Source of the DNA: Streptomyces lydicus
GTDB lineage: Bacteria; Actinomycetota; Actinomycetes; Streptomycetales; Streptomycetaceae
Length of the DNA stretch: 64,000 nucleotides
NCBI RefSeq assembly: GCF_001729485.1
Contig: NZ_CP017157.1
Span: forward strand, 1 to 64,000
Reading direction: 5' to 3'
Position 1 is the first letter of the stretch. Each line of letters starts with the position of its first letter. A program made the translations under genes and the position numbers. The notes under the pieces were generated by a model. It saw nothing but the letters and a program-made list of their open reading frames with translations, did not search any database and was not told the DNA's origin. Below, piece after piece: positions 38,300-45,553 of this stretch.

Positions 38300-38535
38300 A
38301 GGGGCTGGTGCGGGCGGTTTCTGTGGGTGCTTCTGGGGCGGTCTTCGGTGATCTTCGGTGGTCTCGTCGGGTGAGGTGAAGTGGTGCGCGCGGGCCCGGG
38401 GGCGGGGCCGGGAGCCCTGAGGCCATGGGGACATGCGGACATGGGTCAAGGGCTTTGGGCCACGGGGCGCCGGAGCCATGGGCTGCAGGCCGGTGGGCCG
38501 AGGGGCCGGTGCCCCCGGGCGGGCGCGCGGTTCTC

Positions 38536-39186
38536 TCAGGCGGCGAGGTGCTCGGCCAGCGCCTTGGCCTTGGCGGTCGCGTCCTGGAGGGCCTTGTCCC
38601 GGGAGGTCTCGTACAGCGGGACGAGCTCGGCCATCGCCGGGTTGCTGGGGGCCATGGTCAGCTCAGGGACGATGAAGTCGACGTCGAGACCCATACCGCC
38701 GTTGAGCACGGCCTCCAGGTAGTTCTGCACGTACTCGAAAGGCTCACGGGGGGTGCCCGGCGCGTACGAGCCGCCGCGGCTGGCGACCACGGTGACCGGG
38801 GTGCCCTTGGCGGACGGGGTCTCACCCGCCGTACGACCCATGATGATCACCTGGTCGAGCCACGCCTTGAGCGTGGAGGGGATCGTGAAGTTGTACATCG
38901 GCGCGGCTATGACGACCGCATCGGCCCGCTCCAGCTCCTCGGCGAGTTCGACCCGCAGTGCGAAGGCGGCCTGCTGCTCGGGGGTGTGGGTGGCGGGGTC
39001 GGAGAAACCGGCGGAGGCGGCGACGCCGTCGAGGTGCGGCAGCGGGTCGACGGCCAAGTCGCGGTGAATGACGGTGCCGTCGGGGTGCTGCTCCTCCCAT
39101 GCCTTGCGGAAGGCGGCGGTGACGGAGCGGGAGGCGGAGCCGCCCTCGGGGAAGACGGAGGAGTCGATGAGCAGGAGCGTGGCCAT
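38536..39186 (-). CDS. azoR: FMN-dependent NADH-azoreductase (AzoR family)
   Basis: Flavodoxin-fold quinone/azo reductase that takes two electrons from NADH to detoxify quinones. The 216-residue product has the FMN phosphate loop DSSVFPEGGSASRSVT near the N-terminus, the PMYNFTIPSTLKAWLDQVI segment (FMN isoalloxazine binding) and ASRGGSY. Start ATG at 39186. It is divergent from an HxlR/DUF24 regulator, the same partnership as B. subtilis YodB/AzoR1 (known), so quinone or electrophile induction is likely (inferred). Confidence 0.88.
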   Translation of the reverse strand: MATLLLIDSSVFPEGGSASRSVTAAFRKAWEEQHPDGTVIHRDLAVDPLPHLDGVAASAGFSDPATHTPEQQAAFALRVELAEELERADAVVIAAPMYNFTIPSTLKAWLDQVIIMGRTAGETPSAKGTPVTVVASRGGSYAPGTPREPFEYVQNYLEAVLNGGMGLDVDFIVPELTMAPSNPAMAELVPLYETSRDKALQDATAKAKALAEHLAA

Positions 39187-39270
39187 GGGGGCAGCCCTTC
39201 GGTACGCGGCCGGGTGGGCACCACAGCCACTGATTGAATTCCGTACGTCCCTATTAATAACACAGCAGCT

Positions 39271-39305
39271 TACTTTTCTGCAGTACCAAACCGGAGGGCG
39301 GTACT
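39271..39305. promoter_or_regulatory. Operator candidates between azoR and the HxlR gene
   Basis: Two overlapping inverted repeats occur: TACT-TTTCTGC-AGTA (39271-39285) and AGTACC-N12-GGTACT (39282-39305). The first resembles the TACT-spacer-AGTA operator reported for B. subtilis YodB. They lie between the divergent start codons (39186 and 39314), and the second abuts the HxlR start. Confidence 0.6.
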
Positions 39306-39313
39306 CTGGGTGT

Positions 39314-39676
39314 ATGGCGGACCACGGCGAGGCGACCTGTAGGCGGGTCGACGACGGCATGACGCGCGTCTTCGAACTGTTCGGGAAGCGTTGGACGGGC
39401 CTGATCGTCGCCACCCTGATGCCGGGGCGCGTGCACTTCGCCGACCTGCGGCGGGCCATCCCGGGGATCAGTGAACGGATGCTGTCCGACCGCCTCATGG
39501 AGCTGGCGGCGACCGGCCTGGTCGTGCGCGAGGTGGACGCCGGCCCGCCGCTGCGGGTCTCCTACCGGCTCACGGAGGCCGGTCTGGCGATGGAGCCCGC
39601 ACTCAAGGAGCTGGGGCGCTGGGCGGAGACCTATCTTGCCGACGGGGGGCAGTGCCCGGAGCGGTTCCGGAAGTAG
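39314..39676 (+). CDS. HxlR/DUF24-family redox-type transcriptional regulator
   Basis: The 120-residue winged-HTH protein has VFELFGKRWTGLIVATLMPGRVHFADLRRAIPGISERMLSDRLMELAATGLV, the typical HxlR core. An N-terminal Cys at residue 9 (EATCRRVDDG) sits where DUF24 regulators carry the conserved thiol that senses electrophiles; a second Cys is near the C-terminus (GGQCPERF). Start ATG 39314. It probably represses azoR and itself. Confidence 0.88.
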   Translation: MADHGEATCRRVDDGMTRVFELFGKRWTGLIVATLMPGRVHFADLRRAIPGISERMLSDRLMELAATGLVVREVDAGPPLRVSYRLTEAGLAMEPALKELGRWAETYLADGGQCPERFRK

Positions 39677-39807
39677 CGCTTCCGGGGGGCGGCCCGGGGG
39701 TGGTGGGCCCGGGGGTGGTGATTCCGGGAGTGGGGGCTTTGTGTGCTTGTGGCTGAGGTGAGGGCCGGGGTTGGGGCTGCGGCTGGGCCTGGGGCTGGCG
39801 CTGGGGC

Positions 39808-40242
39808 TCAGCCCAGGCGTTCTTGCGCGGCGTTGTAGCGGCGCAGGTAGGTGGCGAAGCGGTCGAGGTCGTCCTCGTCCCAGTCGGCCAGTCGCTCGTG
39901 GAACGCCTGGCGGCGGCTCGCGGTGACGTTGGCGAGCACCTGGGCGCCCTTCTCGGTGGGGTGGAGCACCTGGACGCGCTGGTCGTCCGGGTCCACGCGA
40001 CGCTCTACGAAACCGAGCTTCTCCAGTGCGGCGATCTGCCGGCTGACCGTGGACTTGTCCAGGAGGTAGTGCGCCGCGAGGTCCGTCGCGCGGCATCCCT
40101 GCTGGTCATCGAGGTGCGCGAGCAGGGTGTAGGAGACCAGCGACAGCTCGGGATGCATCCGTGCGGCGGTCGCACGGGCCCGTCGGGCGAACGCGGTCAT
40201 CTCCTGCTGAATGGTCTCGACTGACTCGTCGCGGTGGGGCAC
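39808..40242 (-). CDS. MarR-family transcriptional regulator
   Basis: The 144-residue product shows the MarR dimerisation helices at both ends and a central winged HTH (LLAHLDDQQGCRATDLAAHYLLDKSTVSRQIAALEKLGFVERRVDPDDQRVQVLHPTEKG). GTG start at 40242. It is divergent from the large membrane protein gene at 40398, with a perfect palindrome between them, so it probably represses that gene and itself. Ligand unknown. Confidence 0.9.
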   Translation of the reverse strand: MPHRDESVETIQQEMTAFARRARATAARMHPELSLVSYTLLAHLDDQQGCRATDLAAHYLLDKSTVSRQIAALEKLGFVERRVDPDDQRVQVLHPTEKGAQVLANVTASRRQAFHERLADWDEDDLDRFATYLRRYNAAQERLG

Positions 40243-40263
40243 GGCTTGCCTTTCGTAGAGGTA

Positions 40264-40304
40264 GTTGTATAGTACAACGTGAGTTGAGAGTTGTATTTGC
40301 CAAC
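40264..40304. promoter_or_regulatory. MarR operator palindromes
   Basis: GTTGTA-TAG-TACAAC (40264-40278) is a perfect 15-bp palindrome. A second imperfect site, GTTG-N7-CAAC (40290-40304), follows at 26-bp spacing. The stretch is conspicuously AT-rich compared with its surroundings and lies between the divergent MarR and membrane-protein starts. Confidence 0.75.
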
Positions 40305-40397
40305 TACTGCGCCCGGCTGGTCGGCCGGCTGTCGAAACCGTTGCCTGGCCAGGGCGAACGAGAACGAGAAGACGAACAAGCTGAGAAGGTCTGACCC

Positions 40398-41783
40398 TTG
40401 AGTACGGTTCCCACGAGTACGGCCCAACAGGGCGACCGCCTTCCTGACGATCGGGCCGACCGGCCTTACGACCGGTTCTCCGACGGGCCTTCCGACCGGC
40501 CTTACGACCGGGTTTCCGACCCGCGGGCCGACCGGCGGGCTGACCGGGTTTCCGACCGTCGAAGCGGACGCCACGGCGACCACCGTTCGGCGGGGCCCGC
40601 TCACCCCGGCGGGCTGCGTCATGTGCTGACGCACCTCATCACCCCCCTGCTGATGTGCATCGGGATGGGGCTGGCGTACCTGGGGGCCTTCGCGCATCCG
40701 GCGCCGCACCACCTGCCCGTCGCGGTCGTCGGATCGAGCCGGAGCGCCCAGCTGCTCGCCCAGTCGATCAACGACAAGGCGGGCGGTGACCTGGAGGTAC
40801 GGACGGTTGCCCACCGTTCGACGGCGGTCCACCAGCTCAAGCACCAGGACATCTTCGGGGCGTATGTCCCGGCCGCGAACGGGAACGGGGGTGCGGGGGA
40901 CGGGAACGGGCCGGCGCGCGCCGACGGGAGCGGGAACGGCAACGGAAACGTGAACGGGAAGGCACCTGAACTGCTCGTGGCGACGGCTGCCTCCGACACC
41001 AGCGCCTCCATAGTGCAGAAGATCTTCACGCCGCTGGCGGCGCAGCAGGGCGCCCCGTTGAAGGTCACCGATGTCGCCCCGACCGCCGACGACGACCCGA
41101 CCGGCCAGGGCATCTTCTTCCTGCTGGTCGCGATCAGCATCGGCTCGTACGCCTCGGTCGCGGTGATCGGCGGAGCCGGGGCCGTGCTGCCGATCCGGCT
41201 GCGGGCGGCGCTGGCGGTCGGCACGTCCTTCGTGGTCAGCCTCATCGGCACGGCGTTCGCCGGACCGATCTTCCACCTCGTCGACCACGGCCTGTGGGGC
41301 CTGTGGGGCATGGCCTGGCTCTACTCGGCAGGCATCCTGCTGATCGGCACCGGCCTGCACACCTTCCTCAAGCGTTGGACGACGCTGGGCGTGATGGCGC
41401 TCTTCGTGATGCTCAACTTCACTTCTTCCGGCGGGATTTTCCGCCCCGAGATGCAGAACGGATTCTTCGCGGCGCTGCACTCCTTCTGGAACGGCGCGGG
41501 CTTCGTCGAGGGCGTCCGCAGTCACGTCTACTTCGACGGCTACGGCCTGTCAGGACACCTCTGGACGCTGGCGTTGTGGCTGGTGGTGGGCGTGCTGATG
41601 GTCGGTCTGGCGGCGCTGGCCGAACGGCGGCGGCGCACCGCGGAGGCGGAGGCGGCGGCCAATGCCGCGGCGGTGGCGGCGGCCGCGGTGGCGGCGACCG
41701 TGCCGGAGCCTGCGCGGCAGCCGGTACGCGGCGCTGTGGATGACGGGGTGGAGGAGGAACTTGAGGAGGCCGTCGGGGTGTAG
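40398..41783 (+). CDS. YhgE/Pip-like (ABC-2 type) membrane protein
   Basis: The 461-residue product has an Arg/Asp-rich N-terminal repeat region (about 10-65; DRPYDRxSD type units), one helix (about 77-97), an extracytoplasmic domain (about 100-235) interrupted by a Gly/Asn repeat (about 155-190), then five or six helices (about 235-415) and an Ala/Glu-rich tail. One helix, a large outer domain and a C-terminal membrane block is the YhgE/Pip or ABC-2 permease-like plan often found with MarR/TetR regulators. Function unknown; export is an inference. The start is a TTG at 40398 with AGAAGG upstream. Confidence 0.7.
   Translation: MSTVPTSTAQQGDRLPDDRADRPYDRFSDGPSDRPYDRVSDPRADRRADRVSDRRSGRHGDHRSAGPAHPGGLRHVLTHLITPLLMCIGMGLAYLGAFAHPAPHHLPVAVVGSSRSAQLLAQSINDKAGGDLEVRTVAHRSTAVHQLKHQDIFGAYVPAANGNGGAGDGNGPARADGSGNGNGNVNGKAPELLVATAASDTSASIVQKIFTPLAAQQGAPLKVTDVAPTADDDPTGQGIFFLLVAISIGSYASVAVIGGAGAVLPIRLRAALAVGTSFVVSLIGTAFAGPIFHLVDHGLWGLWGMAWLYSAGILLIGTGLHTFLKRWTTLGVMALFVMLNFTSSGGIFRPEMQNGFFAALHSFWNGAGFVEGVRSHVYFDGYGLSGHLWTLALWLVVGVLMVGLAALAERRRRTAEAEAAANAAAVAAAAVAATVPEPARQPVRGAVDDGVEEELEEAVGV
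40458..40530 (+). repeat. 36-bp in-frame tandem repeat in the membrane-protein gene
   Basis: The segment beginning GACCGGCCTTACGACCGG at 40458 recurs at 40494, 36 bp (12 codons) later, and a degenerate third copy follows. The period keeps the reading frame, giving repeated D-R-P-Y-D-R and S-D units. Confidence 0.7.
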
Positions 41784-42194
41784 GGCCGCCTCCTTACGGG
41801 CGGCTGCGGTGCGTCGGCGCGAGGAGGAAGGGGGCAGGGCGGAGCCGGCGAGTTATCCACAGGTTGTGGGGGCTTGGATGCGGGCTTTGACGGGGTGTCG
41901 GTAACGTCATTGCTGGTCGGCGCGCGGGGAATGCCCGGCGGGCCACCACCTCCGCAGTGCGCGGTACGGAGCGTGCCGGTTGCCGGGCGGAGGGTGCCGG
42001 CGAAGGATGTTCAGCGAAGGATCTTCAGCGAAGAGTGCTCGACTCAGCGGAGAGTGCTCGACTCGACGGAGAGGGCTCAACCGGGCTGCTCAGCGTGGGT
42101 GTGTGCAGCAGGGCAGCAAGGCAGTGACTCAGCAACGCAGTGACGTAGTGACTGGCGCAGGTAGCGCCGGTCGAGAAGGGGGAGGTGGCCCGCC
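41784..42194. other. Spacer before DUF2252 with a DnaA box
   Basis: A 411-bp stretch with no gene. It holds one perfect DnaA box, TTATCCACA (41853-41861), and the short repeat array at 42001-42075. The DUF2252 promoter must also be here, but I cannot place it. Confidence 0.5.
42001..42075 (+). repeat. Compound short tandem repeat
   Basis: Two 14-bp units CGAAGGATsTTCAG (42001-42014, 42015-42028) are followed by two copies of AGAGTGCTCGACTC (42032-42045 and 42051-42064, 19 bp apart) and a partial third. The units share a CGRAG start, so the array looks like a diverging tandem expansion. Confidence 0.65.
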
Positions 42195-43664
42195 ATGTCG
42201 CGTGTGCCGTACGTACCGGGGTTTGCGAGGGCGGATGAGCACGGCCCGTCGGGGCCTTCGCCGCGGACCGCCGGCCGGGCGCTGCGGGAGCGGCTGCCGC
42301 GCTCCGCACAGGACGCGCTTTCGATCGCGGCCGGGCGGCCCGATGTCGTCACTGCGGTCGAGAAGTCCAACGCCGGGCGTCTGCCCGAGCTGACGCCGAT
42401 ACGCGTCGGCCGGATGGCTGCCAGCCCCTTCGCCTTCCTACGAGGCTCCGCGGGCCTCATGGCGTACGACCTGGCGGACGAAGCCGTCACCGGCATCGGC
42501 GCGCAGATCTGCGGGGATGCGCACGCTGCCAACTTCGGTCTCTACGCTGACGCGCGCGGTGGTCTCGTCATCGACCTCAACGACTTCGACGAGACGCTGT
42601 ACGGGCCGTGGGAATGGGATGTGAAGCGGCTCGCGACCTCGATGGTCCTTGCGGGCCGGGAGGCGGGCGCCGACGAGGACGCCTGCCGTAAGGCGGCGCA
42701 GGATGCGGCGGGGGCATATCGGCGCACGATGCGGCTGCTGGCGAAGCTGCCGGTGACCGAGGCGTGGAACGCCATCGCCGACGAGGAGCTCGTCTCGCAC
42801 GCCGACGCGCGGGACCTGCTGGGGACGCTGGAGAAGGTGTCGGCCAAGGCGCGCAGGAACACCAGCGCACGGTTCGCGGCGAAGGCGACGGAGGAGACCG
42901 AGGACGGCGGCCGTCGGTTCGTGGACGCGCCTCCGGTGCTGCGGCGGGTGTCGGATGCCGAGGCGGCCGCTGTGGCCGGCTCCCTCACCGGCTACCTGGA
43001 GACCCTCCCCGAGGACCGGCTGCCGCTGCTGGCCCGCTACGCGGTACACGATGTGGCCTTCCGCGTGGTCGGCACGGGCAGCGTGGGCCTGCGGTCGTAT
43101 GTCGTCCTGCTGCTGGATCACCGGGGCGAGCCACTGGTCCTGCAAGTGAAGGAGGCCCGTCGCTCGGTGCTGACGCCGTATGTGGAGAAGGCCGGCTTCC
43201 GGGTGCCGTCGGTTGCGCATGAGGGGCGCCGGGTGGTCCTCGGCCAGCGCCGGATGCAGGTCGTCAGCGACATGCTGCTGGGTTGGACGACGGTGCAGGA
43301 TGTCACGACGCCGGCCAGGGCTGCTGCATCGGCCACGGCAGCGATCCACCCTGAAGGCTCACCGGCGGGCGGGCGCCCATTCCAGGTCCGCCAGTTCAGG
43401 AACCGCAAGGGCAGCGTGGACCCGGGGCAGCTGTCCGGCGATCAGCTGGACGATTACGCCCGCATGACCGGCGCCCTCCTGGCCCGAGCCCACGCCCATA
43501 GCGTCGACCCACGCCTGGTGGGCGGCTACTGCGGCAAGAACGAGGAGCTGGACGAGGCCATAGCCAGATTCGCGCTCACCTACGCGGACCGAACCGAAGC
43601 CGATCACGCAGCCTTGATCGCGGCCATCAAGAGCGGTCGCGTGGCAGCTGAACTGGGAGTCTGA
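42195..43664 (+). CDS. DUF2252 family protein
   Basis: The 489-residue product is the length typical of DUF2252, a family with a distant protein-kinase/aminoglycoside-phosphotransferase-like fold. Visible segments include ICGDAHAANFG, VIDLNDFDETLYGPWEWDVKRLATS (catalytic-loop-like H and D residues) and VQVKEA-type LVLQVKEARRS. No signal peptide or membrane helix. The biochemical role is unknown. ATG start with GGGGGAGG about 10 bp upstream. Transcribed alone. Confidence 0.85.
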   Translation: MSRVPYVPGFARADEHGPSGPSPRTAGRALRERLPRSAQDALSIAAGRPDVVTAVEKSNAGRLPELTPIRVGRMAASPFAFLRGSAGLMAYDLADEAVTGIGAQICGDAHAANFGLYADARGGLVIDLNDFDETLYGPWEWDVKRLATSMVLAGREAGADEDACRKAAQDAAGAYRRTMRLLAKLPVTEAWNAIADEELVSHADARDLLGTLEKVSAKARRNTSARFAAKATEETEDGGRRFVDAPPVLRRVSDAEAAAVAGSLTGYLETLPEDRLPLLARYAVHDVAFRVVGTGSVGLRSYVVLLLDHRGEPLVLQVKEARRSVLTPYVEKAGFRVPSVAHEGRRVVLGQRRMQVVSDMLLGWTTVQDVTTPARAAASATAAIHPEGSPAGGRPFQVRQFRNRKGSVDPGQLSGDQLDDYARMTGALLARAHAHSVDPRLVGGYCGKNEELDEAIARFALTYADRTEADHAALIAAIKSGRVAAELGV

Positions 43665-44050
43665 GCCACCCGCCCGCCCGTCCGCCCGTCCGGGGAGGGG
43701 AGAGGCGGGTAAGCGGGCGCAGAGGCCGGGCGCCGGCCGCTGGGCGTGGTGGTGAGCGCCGCGGTAGACGGGCGAGCGTGGGCTGGCGCCGGGAGTGGCC
43801 ACTCCGCTGCGCGGCGACTGGGGTGGAGGCTGTCGCCTGCTCTGTTGTTGGACGTGGTTGCTTACGGCCCTTTGTGAGCTTGTGAGCCGTGTGTGTTGTG
43901 TGAGCTGGTCGTGCCTGGGCTGGTCGTGCCCTAAGCGGTGGTGGTGGAGGCGGGTGGGTGGGGGGAGGGCCCCCGGGGGGAGGGGAAGCCGGAAAGCAGT
44001 GGTGCATGGCGGCCGAGAGTCACAGCCCACATGGGCCGTACGCTGACCGG
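43665..44050. other. Low-complexity spacer before the J-domain gene
   Basis: A 386-bp region with no supported gene. From about 43840 to 43960 the plus strand becomes unusually rich in G and T (for example GTGTGTGTTGTGTGAGC), with a repeated GCTGGTCGTGCC about 17 bp apart. A promoter for the J-domain gene with -10 TACGCT (44039-44044) ends 6 bp before its GTG. Confidence 0.45.
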
Positions 44051-45106
44051 GTGACGAACTCGCACGCGGAGAACGCGCAGGACGGCCAGCACGGAGCGGA
44101 CGTACCGGGTACCTCGGGTGCCCAGGGCGGCACGCAGGCACCCGACGCCCGCGGCGGGCAGGGAACGCAGGACGCAGCGAGCGGAGCCGGCGCCGGTCAC
44201 CGCGGCGCCGGTCACCGCGACGACGGCCAGGTGGACGACGGCCAGCCCGACGCTGGTCAGCAGGATGCCGGGCAAAGTGGCGCGGGTCAGGGCGACGCTG
44301 GTCAGCGGGATGCGGGGGATGGCGCGCGTCAGGACGAGGCGACCCGGCGGCTGGCGAAGGCGGTGCTGGCCGCGGAGCAGGCGCTGATCGAGTTCGAGAT
44401 CGCGGTGGAGACCTTCCGGGTCGAGGTCGAGAACTTCTCCCGGCTGCACCACCAGCGCCTCGGCCCCATGTACGCGCGGCTGGACGAGCTGGATGCCCAG
44501 ATCGCCGAGGCGGTCGCGGCGCAGACCGGCGACCCCGAGGACCTCCGGAAGGCGCGGGAAGCGCGGGCAGCGGTGCTGCCGATGCCCGAGGTGGAGGAGT
44601 TGTTCCACGGCTGGATGGGGGCGGAGGGGATCTTCCCGGAGGCGCAGGCGATGCTGACCGAGCAGTCGGTGCAGCCGCCGCAGAAGGTGCGGCCCAGCGA
44701 GGAGGCCCGCAAGGCGTACCGCGAGCTGGTCCGCAAGGCCCACCCCGACCTGGCCCGGGACGATGCCGAGCGGGCACGGCGGGACGAGTTCATCGCACGG
44801 GTCAACAGGGCGTACAGCCAGGGTGACGAGGCGGCGCTGGGTCGGCTGGCGCAGGAATGGGAGGCCGGTCCCGCGCCGGCCGAGGAGCGACTCAGCGAGA
44901 GTGAGGAGCTTTATGCCCGCCTGGAGTGGCTGGCCGAGCGCAAGGAACTGCTGGCTGCCGTCGCCGCCGAGCTGGAGGACAGCGCGATCGGCGCGATGAT
45001 CAAGATGGCGCCGGAGGACCCGGACGCACTGCTGGACGAGATCGCCGAGAAGCTGCTCGCCGATGTCGCAGAGCGCGAGGCTCACCTCGCGCAGCTGGTC
45101 GGGTAG
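44051..45106 (+). CDS. J-domain (DnaJ-like) protein
   Basis: The 351-residue product has a repetitive hydrophilic N-terminus (about 1-95, many DAGQ/DDGQ/GAGQ units), a coiled-coil segment (about 98-160: RRLAKAVLAAEQALIEFEIAVETFRVEVENFSRLHHQRLG), a J domain with the essential HPD motif (about 217-285: AYRELVRKAHPDLARDDAERARRDEFIARVNRAY) and a helical C-terminus. It lacks the Gly/Phe and zinc-finger modules of DnaJ, so it is a class III J-protein that would recruit DnaK to a specific client, unknown here. I chose the GTG at 44051 as a probable leaderless start; ATG 44006 is the alternative. Confidence 0.78.
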   Translation: MTNSHAENAQDGQHGADVPGTSGAQGGTQAPDARGGQGTQDAASGAGAGHRGAGHRDDGQVDDGQPDAGQQDAGQSGAGQGDAGQRDAGDGARQDEATRRLAKAVLAAEQALIEFEIAVETFRVEVENFSRLHHQRLGPMYARLDELDAQIAEAVAAQTGDPEDLRKAREARAAVLPMPEVEELFHGWMGAEGIFPEAQAMLTEQSVQPPQKVRPSEEARKAYRELVRKAHPDLARDDAERARRDEFIARVNRAYSQGDEAALGRLAQEWEAGPAPAEERLSESEELYARLEWLAERKELLAAVAAELEDSAIGAMIKMAPEDPDALLDEIAEKLLADVAEREAHLAQLVG

Positions 45107-45116
45107 CGTCGTGACT

Positions 45117-45461
45117 ATGCAATTTGGCTCTGTACCCACCGTCGCTGTCGATGCCCTCTCGTCCGAGGACTTCCTTCTGGACGTGCGCGAGAACGACGAG
45201 TGGGAGGCGGGGCACGCCGAGGGCGCGCTGCACATTCCGATGAGCGAATTCGTCGCTCGCTACGGCGAGTTGACGGAGGCGGCGCCCGAGAGCGGCAAGG
45301 TGTACGTGCTGTGCCGGGTCGGCGGGCGTTCGGCGCAGGTGGCGCAGTATCTGCTCCAGCAGGGCATCGACGCGGTGAACGTCGCGGGCGGTATGCAGGC
45401 GTGGGAGTCCGCCGGCCGCCCCGTTACGGACGGCAAGGGCGGCTCCGGGACGGTCGTCTAG
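45117..45461 (+). CDS. Single-domain rhodanese (sulfurtransferase)
   Basis: The 114-residue product is one rhodanese domain with LLDVRENDEWEAGHAEGALHIPMSEF and the active-site loop CRVGGRS holding the persulfide Cys. It probably moves sulfane sulfur; the acceptor is unknown. I chose ATG 45117 because TAGCGT (45104-45109) sits exactly 7 bp upstream as a -10, suggesting a leaderless transcript. It follows the J-domain gene by 10 bp. Confidence 0.88.
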   Translation: MQFGSVPTVAVDALSSEDFLLDVRENDEWEAGHAEGALHIPMSEFVARYGELTEAAPESGKVYVLCRVGGRSAQVAQYLLQQGIDAVNVAGGMQAWESAGRPVTDGKGGSGTVV

Positions 45462-45485
45462 CCGGAGTCCGGATTCGGACTCCGG
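45462..45485. terminator. Hairpin between convergent rhodanese and acyl-CoA dehydrogenase genes
   Basis: CCGGAGTCCG (45462-45471) and CGGACTCCGG (45476-45485) form a perfect 10-bp stem with loop GATT immediately after the rhodanese stop. It has no U tract. Confidence 0.75.
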
Positions 45486-45553
45486 ACTGCGGACTCCCGG
45501 ACTCACGGGCCTGCGGTCGGGTGAGCGCTGGGCCCACATCGCAGTCGCCCGCT

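Noticed and set aside
37990..38480. Minus-strand Pro-rich frame through the poly-G tract
   Set aside because: The poly-G run reads as polyproline; no start signal or domain supports it.
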